From CAYXDO01 sp964463485 (GTDB taxonomy: Bacteria; Myxococcota; Kuafuiibacteriia; Kuafuiibacteriales; Kuafuiibacteriaceae), in the NCBI GenBank assembly GCA_964463485.1, contig CAYXDO010000099.1:1-40330 (forward strand): a stretch of DNA of 40,330 nucleotides, in the 5' to 3' direction. The position numbers and the translations under genes are program-made. Shown here piece by piece: positions 15,454 through 22,723 of this stretch (positions are counted from its first letter, which is position 1; the number at the start of each line of letters is the position of its first letter). The notes beneath the pieces are model-generated. The model saw only the letters and a program-made list of their open reading frames with translations, was not told the origin of the DNA and searched no databases.

Positions 15454-16182
15454 ATGAAGCAGGCAAAGGAACAGAGTGAGTTGGTGCGGGCCGAGGGCTT
15501 GGACGACACCAAGCCGCTCGCTCCTTGGGTGGGACCCCTCCTCCTTGCCCACCTCGCGCTCACCCGGGACGTTCGGCAGCACCGCCTCTGGCGCAGGCGA
15601 ATCGAATCGGTTCGTCACTCACGGGCCGTAGCGCGGGAGCGCGACGCGACCAAGCGGCGCCTGCTCGCGAGCCCTCGCGTGTTTCGGCGCATTCGACGAA
15701 CGGGCCGGATCGCCGCGACCATGGGCATGGTCCCGGCGCTCTTTTGGATGAGCTGGCTGATCCCGATGTACGCGGTCGGGCATGGCTTCGGCTGGGCCAG
15801 TGCGCTCGCCTATCTCCTGCCCGTCCCCTTCGCCTTCAAGCTCTCCCGCCGATTGTGGGAGAGCGCGGCGCTCTCGGGCATGCGCGATCTCGAGGTCGCT
15901 CCGCACCGCCCGCTCGTGGCGCTCCAGCGCGCGTTCAAGCGATCGATCGGCGCGGGCTTCGCCTTCGGCTTCTCGCTCGTCTTCCTTCAAGGCCTCATCA
16001 GTTGGTTCATGACACCCGCGCCGACGCTCCTCGCGGAGCTCGCGATCGACACCCTCTTCGGCATCGGCGGCGGCATGGTGGCCGCGGTGACTGCTACCGC
16101 GATGGCGCCTTTGGCGCTGCAGCCTCCGCCGCAGGCGCTGCCTGAGCCCGAACCCACGCCGCTCCTCGACGCCGGCACATGA
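15454..16182 (+). CDS. Membrane protein of unknown function
   Basis: A 242-residue integral membrane protein that I do not recognise. The N-terminal 90 residues are polar and very arginine-rich (TRDVRQHRLWRRRIESVRHS, about 31-50). Hydrophobic segments then occur at about 91-113 (MGMVPALFWMSWLIPMYAVG), 116-131, 168-188 and 195-220. The tail is Pro/Glu-rich (LPEPEPTPLLDAGT). The Arg-rich part is probably cytoplasmic. ATG 15454 is chosen because AAGGAGAGG lies 7 nt upstream, an unusually good ribosome binding site here; ATG 15427 is in frame but has none. The gene lies 92 nt after the iron-sulfur flavoprotein and overlaps the methyltransferase gene by ATGA. Confidence 0.7.
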   Translation: MKQAKEQSELVRAEGLDDTKPLAPWVGPLLLAHLALTRDVRQHRLWRRRIESVRHSRAVARERDATKRRLLASPRVFRRIRRTGRIAATMGMVPALFWMSWLIPMYAVGHGFGWASALAYLLPVPFAFKLSRRLWESAALSGMRDLEVAPHRPLVALQRAFKRSIGAGFAFGFSLVFLQGLISWFMTPAPTLLAELAIDTLFGIGGGMVAAVTATAMAPLALQPPPQALPEPEPTPLLDAGT

Positions 16183-16895
16183 GCGTCGAGGTCACCGCGC
16201 CCGATCCGAAGGCGCGCAAGAACACCGTCCAAATCCTCGAAGAGTACTGGCGCGACCACCCGGCGTGGTTCGGACGCCCGTACGGCGAGTACCTCCACCT
16301 CGGCGCGAACCAGGAAATGCTTCGCATTCTGCTCGGCGGTTTGGCGATCGGGCCCACCACCAAGGTGCTCGATCTCGGCTGTGCCTTGGGCGGCAACGCT
16401 CGCTGGCTCGCTTCTCTGTACGGTTCGAGCGTCGACGGCGTCGACCCCTTCGCTCCGGCCATTCAGGTCGCGAAGAGGCTCAGCCGCGCGCAGAGCGTGG
16501 ACGCCTTGTGCCAGTTCACCGTCGGAAAGCTCGACGCGCTCGACATGCCGGCCGAACGCTTCGACCTCGTGTTGACCGCGGACGACGACGTCGAGTGGTC
16601 GGAGGTCGCGCGCGTGCTGAAAAAGTCAGGGCACGCGGTCGGCTCTCACGTCGCCACGGGCGGCATCTCCGCCCTGGAGTCCGCGCTCAAGAGCGTCCAT
16701 CTCGCCATCGACAAGCTCGTGGACATCACCGCCTACGCGCGGGCCTTCTACCGCGCCAAGGAAGAGGAAGCGAAGCTCCTCGTCGACGCAGGTCTCATGA
16801 GCAAAGACGATCTGCTCGCGCTCTCGATGCACACCGTCGACCTCTACGACGCCGGCGCCTGCTCCCACGCCCTCTTTCGGGCGAAGAAAGTTTGA
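16179..16895 (+). CDS. Class I SAM-dependent methyltransferase
   Basis: A 238-residue methyltransferase. Motif I is VLDLGCALGGNARWLA (about 63-78), followed by an acidic loop that contacts the ribose (GSSVDGVDPFAPAIQ), CQFTVGKLDALDMPAERFDLVLTADD as motifs II-III, and a C-terminal half rich in helices (YARAFYRAKEEEAKLLVDAG). The N-terminus (VQILEEYWRDHPAWFGRPYGEYLHLG) looks like the helical cap seen in small-molecule methyltransferases such as sarcosine/dimethylglycine or ubiquinone-type enzymes. The substrate cannot be told. Asp-Asp-Asp where a longer strand and Pro-rich motif IV would be expected is unusual. Its ATG overlaps the membrane-protein stop, so the two are coupled. It converges on the FHA gene with 35 nt between them. 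Confidence 0.82.
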   Translation: MSVEVTAPDPKARKNTVQILEEYWRDHPAWFGRPYGEYLHLGANQEMLRILLGGLAIGPTTKVLDLGCALGGNARWLASLYGSSVDGVDPFAPAIQVAKRLSRAQSVDALCQFTVGKLDALDMPAERFDLVLTADDDVEWSEVARVLKKSGHAVGSHVATGGISALESALKSVHLAIDKLVDITAYARAFYRAKEEEAKLLVDAGLMSKDDLLALSMHTVDLYDAGACSHALFRAKKV

Positions 16896-16930
16896 TCTCC
16901 AAGCATCGATCCGACCCGACCGAGTCGCGA

Positions 16931-17854
16931 TCACCGCACCGTGACGTAGCCTTGTTTGATCAGCGTGAGGATCGCGCTCGCGGTGTCGAAGTCGGTCGTC
17001 GGGCTCGCGTCGATCACGCGGCTCACCACGCCGAGGTTGAGCGCCATCTGAAAGGTGTCGAGCTCCGCGGGCTTCAAGGCAGACAGCGCCGGCGTCAACG
17101 GTGATGGAACGCTGAGGTGGGCGTTCGTGGGCGGGAACTGGCTGCCGATCCGCCGGTACTCGTCGAGCTGTCTTACGGCTTCCATCAGGAGGTGCTCCGT
17201 GGGCTCTCCGAGCTCCTGGGGGAACGTGACGTTGGCGTCTTCCGGTCGTGTGAACTCAAACGATCCGACGTCCCAACCCACGATCCGACAGAACGCCTTC
17301 ATGGGTCCGACCTCGCGGGCGTTGTCGATCTGCGCCATGAAGACACCGCCCTCGCGGAGGTAGATGCGCCCCGCGCCGTACGGTGATTGGATCATCAACA
17401 CGCCCGTGCGCTTCGAGGTCGAAAAGAGCGTGAGCAGGTCGGGCACCGGGACCTCTTCGAGGCTCCCGGTCATGGCCGAGCGTGAATCGGGCTTGTGGGC
17501 TTGAGCGACGCGTTCGAGGTTTTGTTTGGCGGCGGCCTGGTCTCCGGCGGGTGCGTCCTTCGCGATCACTTTGATGATCGAGGTTCCGATGAGGACGCGA
17601 TCGCCTTCTTTCAGCCGCGACTTCTTGACCTTCTCGCCGTTGACGAACGTGCCGTTGGTGGACCCGAGATCTTGAATCGTGACCTGTCCGCCCACCGTGC
17701 TGAGCTTTGCGTGCTTTCGGGAGACCATGTCCTCGACGAGGACCATGTCGAGATCGGAGGCGCGTCCAATCACGATCTCTCTGTCGGGCACGAGCGGGAA
17801 CTCGCCGCCCTGATACTTCCCCGAGATGAATCTCAAGGCATATGACTGCGCCAT
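16931..17854 (-). CDS. FHA domain plus DUF4388 signalling protein
   Basis: A 307-residue cytoplasmic protein. An N-terminal FHA domain (about 5-95) shows VIGRASDLDMVL, SRKHAKL and DLGSTNGTFVNG, so all residues for phosphothreonine binding are present. After a linker (about 100-125) comes a DUF4388 domain (about 127-235), beginning GSLEEVPVPDLLTLFSTSKRTGVLMI, with GRIYLREGGVFMAQ and a helix ending in LLMEAVRQLDEYRR. A helical tail (about 255-307) is similar to the winged-helix ends of such proteins. In myxobacteria these proteins typically act with Ser/Thr kinases or gliding machinery. The gene follows the TPR gene by 17 nt on the same strand, so the pair is an operon. Confidence 0.9.
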   Translation of the reverse strand: MAQSYALRFISGKYQGGEFPLVPDREIVIGRASDLDMVLVEDMVSRKHAKLSTVGGQVTIQDLGSTNGTFVNGEKVKKSRLKEGDRVLIGTSIIKVIAKDAPAGDQAAAKQNLERVAQAHKPDSRSAMTGSLEEVPVPDLLTLFSTSKRTGVLMIQSPYGAGRIYLREGGVFMAQIDNAREVGPMKAFCRIVGWDVGSFEFTRPEDANVTFPQELGEPTEHLLMEAVRQLDEYRRIGSQFPPTNAHLSVPSPLTPALSALKPAELDTFQMALNLGVVSRVIDASPTTDFDTASAILTLIKQGYVTVR

Positions 17855-17871
17855 GCGTCTAGCCCGGGAAG

Positions 17872-18582
17872 CTAAGCGTGATTGCGCTCGGGTTCAAGCA
17901 TGCGGATGTATTGCTGAGCGCGCTCGTTGGTCGGCTGGATTTCGAGCACTCTTTGCAGCTCTTTTTTGGCTCCGTCTTTGTCGCCGCGCCCGTACAAGAG
18001 GAGCGCGAGCTGCAGGCGTGCGGGGACGTAACCTGGGCGATCTGCGCAGGCCACGCGGAGCTCCCCGATGGCTTCGTCACGCTCGCCCATCTCCGCCAGG
18101 GTCTGGGCGAGGCGGTTGCGGATGTCGACGAAGTGGGGCGCAAGCCCCAAGGCCTTGCGATACTCGATGACGGCCTCCTTGGGCATCGCGGCCGATCGGT
18201 AAGCGTCGCCCACTTCGGCGTGCAGGTTGGCGATCTTGGCCTTGGTCAGCTCGTGGCCCGGCTGTTCGGCGCCCGGCGGGGCAAAGCGCGCGAGCAGCTC
18301 GCGGGACTCGGAGTAGCGGCCCAAATCGTTATAGGTGATGGACAGATTGAGCGCGGCTTCGGTGTACCGAGGATTGATACGCAGCGCTTCCTCGAACTCC
18401 GCACGCGCCTTCGGGAGCAGCCCCCAGCTATGATAGATGACGCCGAGTTGGTGGTGGACGTCGGCGTAGCCGGAGGCGCCGCGATGCACGGCTTCCGTGA
18501 GACTGCGCTCCGCGGCGACGTAATCGGCCTTCTCGTAGGCCTCTCGCCCTTTCGCCAGATAGGCCTCGAACTCGTTGGACAC
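17872..18582 (-). CDS. Tetratricopeptide repeat protein
   Basis: A 236-residue protein made almost wholly of TPR helices: EAYLAKGREAYEKADYVAAERSL, DVHHQLGVIYHSWGLLPKARAEFEEALRINP, EAALNLSITYNDLGRYSESRELL, NLHAEVGDAYRSAAMPKEAVIEYRKALGLAP, NRLAQTLAEMGERDEAIGEL and RLQLALLLYGRGDKDGAKKELQRVLEIQP begin the successive repeats (each shown only in part). There is no signal peptide; it is probably a cytoplasmic scaffold. The GTG at 18582 starts the first TPR helix; the frame is open for 59 more codons upstream but that stretch lies opposite the divergent gene. A perfect TATAAT lies 9 nt before the GTG. The next gene in the operon is the FHA/DUF4388 protein. Confidence 0.88.
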   Translation of the reverse strand: MSNEFEAYLAKGREAYEKADYVAAERSLTEAVHRGASGYADVHHQLGVIYHSWGLLPKARAEFEEALRINPRYTEAALNLSITYNDLGRYSESRELLARFAPPGAEQPGHELTKAKIANLHAEVGDAYRSAAMPKEAVIEYRKALGLAPHFVDIRNRLAQTLAEMGERDEAIGELRVACADRPGYVPARLQLALLLYGRGDKDGAKKELQRVLEIQPTNERAQQYIRMLEPERNHA

Positions 18583-18591
18583 GACTGTCGA

Positions 18592-18597
18592 ATTATA
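18592..18597 (-). promoter_or_regulatory. Consensus -10 box for the TPR-FHA operon
   Basis: The minus strand reads TATAAT from 18597 to 18592, a perfect sigma-70 -10 hexamer in otherwise GC-rich DNA. Initiation 6-7 nt downstream would be at 18585-18586, only 3-4 nt before the GTG start codon at 18582, so the message would be nearly leaderless. No good -35 match is seen at 16-18 nt spacing. Confidence 0.5.
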
Positions 18598-19272
18598 CAG
18601 CAAAGCGCCCTCCACACGAGCTTTCGGGCGCTCGCCTCCGCGCTTCTTGGGATCACCCTGCTCGGGTGCAGCCCGACTGGGGCCGAAACCGTGACCAGCC
18701 TCGCCGCGAGCTTCGAGCGCGGGGAGCTCGAAGGGCTCGCGGCGCGCGTGGACGACCAATACCTCGACGCCATCGGCGACGAGGCCCGATTGCTGCGGGA
18801 CTTCGAGGAGCTGTTGGCGCGATACGATCGGCGAGAGCTGAGGCTCTTCGATCTCGAAGAGGACAGCGGGTCTCGAACCACGATCATACGCGGACGCCTG
18901 GAGCTCAAGGTGATGGGGCAGTCCTCACCTCGGGAGATTCGAGCCATCGGCCCGCTCGCCGTGGAGCTCACTCGATCCGGTCGAGTGGTGGGCGGGTGGC
19001 TTTCGGAGCTTCGGGACGTCGACGAGCTCCTTCGGGTGGCGGCCACCTCGACCACGAGCCTGCCCTCTGCTGCCTTTCACCCCACCGTGACCGCTCGCCC
19101 GATCGATGCCATTCGAGGCCCGGTCGATTTCATCCGCCTCGAGTGGCTCCCAAAAGACGCGCTCCGGGCCGCCCTGGACGTTCGCGACCACGACGCGTTC
19201 GCCGGCCGAAGGGTGCGCCGCTTCGGTCTCCTGAAGTCGGCAGGGCGGTTTCGAATCGAAACCGGCTTCTGA
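18592..19272 (+). CDS. Putative lipoprotein, start codon not evident
   Basis: The frame encodes a likely lipoprotein: TSFRALASALLGITLLGC is a signal sequence with an LLGC lipobox, and the mature part (about 200 residues) is acidic and helical at first (ASFERGELEGLAARVDDQYL) with a beta-rich second half. No ATG, GTG or TTG lies in frame before the lipobox without running far into the divergent TPR gene. Possible starts are a rare ATT at 18592, or GTG 18691, which would remove the signal sequence. The coordinates given take ATT. The shape of the mature part (short helix, then ELKVMGQSS strands) recalls small periplasmic NTF2-like proteins, but I do not assign it. The next gene on the strand starts 38 nt after its stop. 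Confidence 0.5.
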   Translation: MIQQSALHTSFRALASALLGITLLGCSPTGAETVTSLAASFERGELEGLAARVDDQYLDAIGDEARLLRDFEELLARYDRRELRLFDLEEDSGSRTTIIRGRLELKVMGQSSPREIRAIGPLAVELTRSGRVVGGWLSELRDVDELLRVAATSTTSLPSAAFHPTVTARPIDAIRGPVDFIRLEWLPKDALRAALDVRDHDAFAGRRVRRFGLLKSAGRFRIETGF

Positions 19273-19310
19273 CTTCACCATCGCTCGACACCGTGCGAGC
19301 ATCGCCTGCG

Positions 19311-20828
19311 ATGGTCTTCCGCGGTGAGATCGAGTGGGAGTTCAATGAGTCCGGTCAGTTTCAAACCACCGGAAAGGTCCTGCAGCTCATTCGAAACCAC
19401 CTCGCAAAAAACGAGCTCCAACAGGCCGTCGAGCTCTACGAGAGCTGCGCACAAAGCATTGGCGACGACCTGATCGCCGACTTCGACACCTCGTCGAACA
19501 ACGTCCAAAAGGCCCTCGCGAACCTCTTCTTCCGAGCGCGCGACTACGCTCGCGCCGCCGCCTGCTGTCAGAAGATGGGCGAGTGGGAGGCCGCCGCGCG
19601 AGCGTACGAAGCGGCCAACAAGCTCGAACAGGCCTCCGAGTGTTACGTGCGGGCCGGTCAACGCGACAAAGCTGCCGCGATCCTCCAAAAAGCCGGAGCT
19701 CACGAAAAGGCCGCCGCGATCTACGCGGAGTCCAAAGACTACCTCCAAGCTGCCCGCGCGTCCGAATCGGCCGGAGACATCCTAGGCGCGGCGCGTTTGT
19801 ACCGTGAAGGGCGCGATCTGCGCGAAGCCGTCCGCGTGCTCGCCCGCATCACTCCTCAACAGCGTGAGTTCCGCCGAGCCGTCGTCGCGCTCGCCGACGT
19901 GCTCGTCGAGATGGGGCGCACCGACGTCGCTCTCCAGCGACTCACGATCGCGCTCCCTCGTGACCGCATCGCCGACCCCGATGCCGCGGAGGTGGCATAC
20001 CGCCTCGCAACTTTGTGCCAAGACCTCGGACGGTCGCGCGACGCCATCCACGCCTTCGACATGATCCTGCACTACGACCCTCGCTTCAGAGACGTCGCGG
20101 CTCGCCTCGAGGCAGCACAAAAAACCATCCAAGCCGCAAGCTCGGTCGTGTCCACGACTCAGGCGATGCGTGCGATCACCTCCGGTGACTTCGCCATCCC
20201 GGCAGCCTCGACAGCCACCGGCCGGATCCCGCCCGCGGTCACCGCATCAGGGACTCGCATCCCGGCGACCGTCACGGGCACCGGCGTCCTTCCTGGCACG
20301 CGCTCGGTCCCGCCCCCGAAGGCCCCAACCATGCCTCCACCTGCAGCCGTGACCGATCCCACTGGCAGCATGGCGCCCGCCGGCCGCCTCGAAGGTTATC
20401 AGCTCCTCAAAGGCCTCCCCATCTTCGAAGACCTCTCGCTCGACGACATGCGCGACTTCTATCACCTGTGCGAGCACGTCCGCTTCAATCCGGGCGACGT
20501 CATGATCGAACAAGGCCAGCCTGGCCCCGGTCTGTTCATCGTTCGCGAAGGATCGCTGCGCATCACGAAAGTCGACCGCGAGGGCCGCGAAGCCGAGGTC
20601 GCCCGGGTCCCTGCCGGCCGCTACGTCGGCGAAATGTCGCTCGTCGACGATTCGCCCACGTCCGCACGCGTCGTAGCTGCGGAGCCCGTCAAGGCCTTCA
20701 AGATCGGCAAGGACGTCTTCCAGAGTTACCTCTTCCGCAACGACCTCGTGGCCCTGCGGGTGTATCGCAGCTTCGTCAAGACGATCGCCGAACGCTTACG
20801 CGAGGCGAACGCACGACTGATCTCGTAG
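19311..20828 (+). CDS. TPR-like protein fused to cyclic-nucleotide-binding domain
   Basis: A 505-residue cytoplasmic protein. Residues about 1-280 form TPR-like helical hairpins with repeated AAxxYxxA patterns (ARAAACCQKMGEWEAAARAY, KLEQASECYVRAGQRDKAAA, AHEKAAAIYAESKDYLQAAR). A Pro/Thr/Ala-rich linker follows (about 285-365). A cNMP-binding domain ends the protein (about 370-500): LPIFEDLSLDDMRDFY, RFNPGDVMIEQGQPGPGLFIV, and the phosphate cassette GRYVGEMSLVDDSPTSARVV. The Glu of the cassette is present, but the Arg that normally follows Pro (PRSA) is Thr, with Arg three residues later. There is no DNA-binding helix-turn-helix after the domain. Such proteins may sense c-di-GMP or cAMP or act as docking units. 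ATG 19311 starts the first conserved segment. Confidence 0.85.
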   Translation: MVFRGEIEWEFNESGQFQTTGKVLQLIRNHLAKNELQQAVELYESCAQSIGDDLIADFDTSSNNVQKALANLFFRARDYARAAACCQKMGEWEAAARAYEAANKLEQASECYVRAGQRDKAAAILQKAGAHEKAAAIYAESKDYLQAARASESAGDILGAARLYREGRDLREAVRVLARITPQQREFRRAVVALADVLVEMGRTDVALQRLTIALPRDRIADPDAAEVAYRLATLCQDLGRSRDAIHAFDMILHYDPRFRDVAARLEAAQKTIQAASSVVSTTQAMRAITSGDFAIPAASTATGRIPPAVTASGTRIPATVTGTGVLPGTRSVPPPKAPTMPPPAAVTDPTGSMAPAGRLEGYQLLKGLPIFEDLSLDDMRDFYHLCEHVRFNPGDVMIEQGQPGPGLFIVREGSLRITKVDREGREAEVARVPAGRYVGEMSLVDDSPTSARVVAAEPVKAFKIGKDVFQSYLFRNDLVALRVYRSFVKTIAERLREANARLIS

Positions 20829-20830
20829 AA

Positions 20831-20898
20831 ACCGCACAGCGAGCGCCACTGTCGGCGACGCCGGAGTCGATGAGTACGCCGGCGTCGGGCTGTGCGGT
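20831..20898. terminator. Long two-part stem-loop between convergent genes
   Basis: ACCGCACAGC at 20831-20840 pairs perfectly with GCTGTGCGGT at 20889-20898. Inside it, CGACGCCGG at 20856-20864 pairs with CCGGCGTCG at 20879-20887 around a 14-nt loop; a 15-nt bulge lies on the 5' side. The structure begins two nt after the stop of the TPR-cNMP gene and lies between convergent genes, so a bidirectional terminator or a 3' stabiliser is likely. There is no T-run. The remaining 124 nt to the nuclease gene show nothing else. Confidence 0.5.
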
Positions 20899-21022
20899 CG
20901 CGCGCGCATAGGCCCGCACGTAGCCCACCTCGAGACGGGCCGGAAACGAAGTGGTCGCATTCGGAGCCCCCGGCCAGCTGCCGCCCATGGCCAGATGGGG
21001 TCGCCGGGGCTCTCTGGGAAAC

Positions 21023-22723
21023 TCACCCATGCTGATCGTGGGGAGGCAGCCACGGCTTGGTGACCACTCGCAGCAACTCTTCGAGCTTGGCGCCGCCCTC
21101 CGGCATGCCCGGTCGAAGGGCGATGGCGCCTCCGCGAACGCGGGCCGGCGGCCAGGACTCTCCAAGCATTTGCGGGCTGTTGAGCTCTATGTGCGGTACG
21201 GGGCCTGGAAACAGGACCCACGCACTCATGACCGCGGGTAGGCCGCTCTCGCAGAACCCGATGCTGTCGGGATACTTTGCCAACACGTCGACCAACGCCT
21301 CTTTGGGCACGCTCGCGAAGCGATTCGCGTCGAGGCGGTGTTTGGCGTCGAACACGTGCAGGGCCACGGGACGTGAGTCTCGGCGGACCTCGAGCACTAC
21401 GTCGGGGCACCAGGGGCGTCCGGGGTGCAGCTTTCGGAGCTCCGCCGTGGAGTTGTACGCGTACTCCGGTTCGAACAACAACCTGAGCTCGACCTCTCCG
21501 AGGTCGATCCGCCCGTACTCACCCCGCGGCAAATGAACGAACCACCGATCGCGGTCCAGTCGCAGCACGTTCGAGAGAGTCGCGTCGAACGCGCGCGCAG
21601 CTGATTTGGCTACCTCGATCGCACACCAAGTTTCGTAGAGTGCGTCCAGGCTGTCGAGCGGCACGAAAGCGGGCAGGGGCACGCCGAGCTCGATCGCACC
21701 GACTTGCTCCGAAGCTCGAAACAAACCCCAATACCCAGGGTGAGTTTCGACCTGAGTCGAGCGAGTGAGTTGACCCTTCGGCAGCTTCGCCGGGAGCGCC
21801 GCGCAGGCCCGCGCTGCCGCCAAGTCCGCCTCCAGCGCGCCGAGGCGGTTCTTTCGTCGCTCGATCCCTCGTAGTCGCGGGACGTCTTGCTCCGTGAACA
21901 AGTTGCCACGGTCGGTCACGAACGCCTCGCGGGCCGAGCGCGTCGCCTGAATTCGCTCGTGCTCTCCGGAGAGGCGATGAGCGAGTGAGCCGATCAGCGT
22001 GTCGAGTCGCGCGAACAGGCCCTCCACCCCGCGATTCTCCGGGACGTCGAGATCGAGCTCCCGCTCGCGCTGCACGGCCGCGCCCCGCCCGCCCGCCGAA
22101 ACTCTCGCCCGCGACGCCGGGTGCATGGCTAGCCATCGAACGTCACGTGCTGTCGTCATGGGAGAGTCTGAAGGGACCGCCATCACTCGCTCGCGTACTC
22201 TCCCGAGCGGCCGATGTCGCACCCAGACGGCGGATTCCAGCACCGCGCCAACGACTCTCTCGAGCTCGGTCAGCACGGACTCGGGCGTAGCAGCGAGCTT
22301 GGTCTCGATCATCGCCTTGCCCCCGAGGTCGGCCGTGAGCCCCGGCGCGATCGCGTCCAGGTCGGCGATCAGCGCCCGAAGGCTCTCTTCGGCGAGCTTG
22401 GTGGGTCGAACCACGAGCTCCACGGCGGCTTCCCGAGTGTCATCGATGTCCGCGTCTCCCAAGCTGATCCGCACGCGGCCCGCCACCGCGCTGAGCCAGC
22501 GTTCGTTCACGTAGCGGACGTGACCGTCTCGGCCAACCAACACCTGAATCTCTTCGGGCCCCAAGACGATCCGAGCCGCTCCGTTCGGTGCGAGACCCGA
22601 CCCCTCGATGATCACCGGCCCAAAACCGGGCACCGCGAGGGGCTCGGCCGTGCTGGCGCTCGAAGAAAGCGCCCGCACACTCAGCCCCCCTGCACGGACC
22701 TCGAGCTGGATCGGATCAAGCAT
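21023..22723 (-). CDS. DUF2357 / PD-(D/E)XK nuclease (McrC-like partner)
   Basis: A 566-residue protein. The N-terminal part (about 1-300) matches the DUF2357 type found in front of PD-(D/E)XK nucleases in McrC-related systems. The nuclease domain (about 400-550) shows ELRLLFEPEYAY, CPDVVLEV and then FDAKHRLD, giving the PD...DxK catalytic pattern around residues 437-460. A helical stretch (about 270-330) separates the two parts. It probably cuts DNA or RNA when activated by the AAA+ partner. Its ATG lies 8 nt inside the end of the upstream AAA+ gene (ATGCTTGA overlap), so the two are translationally coupled, as in mcrBC. The end faces the TPR-cNMP gene across a long stem-loop. Confidence 0.82.
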   Translation of the reverse strand: MLDPIQLEVRAGGLSVRALSSSASTAEPLAVPGFGPVIIEGSGLAPNGAARIVLGPEEIQVLVGRDGHVRYVNERWLSAVAGRVRISLGDADIDDTREAAVELVVRPTKLAEESLRALIADLDAIAPGLTADLGGKAMIETKLAATPESVLTELERVVGAVLESAVWVRHRPLGRVRERVMAVPSDSPMTTARDVRWLAMHPASRARVSAGGRGAAVQRERELDLDVPENRGVEGLFARLDTLIGSLAHRLSGEHERIQATRSAREAFVTDRGNLFTEQDVPRLRGIERRKNRLGALEADLAAARACAALPAKLPKGQLTRSTQVETHPGYWGLFRASEQVGAIELGVPLPAFVPLDSLDALYETWCAIEVAKSAARAFDATLSNVLRLDRDRWFVHLPRGEYGRIDLGEVELRLLFEPEYAYNSTAELRKLHPGRPWCPDVVLEVRRDSRPVALHVFDAKHRLDANRFASVPKEALVDVLAKYPDSIGFCESGLPAVMSAWVLFPGPVPHIELNSPQMLGESWPPARVRGGAIALRPGMPEGGAKLEELLRVVTKPWLPPHDQHG

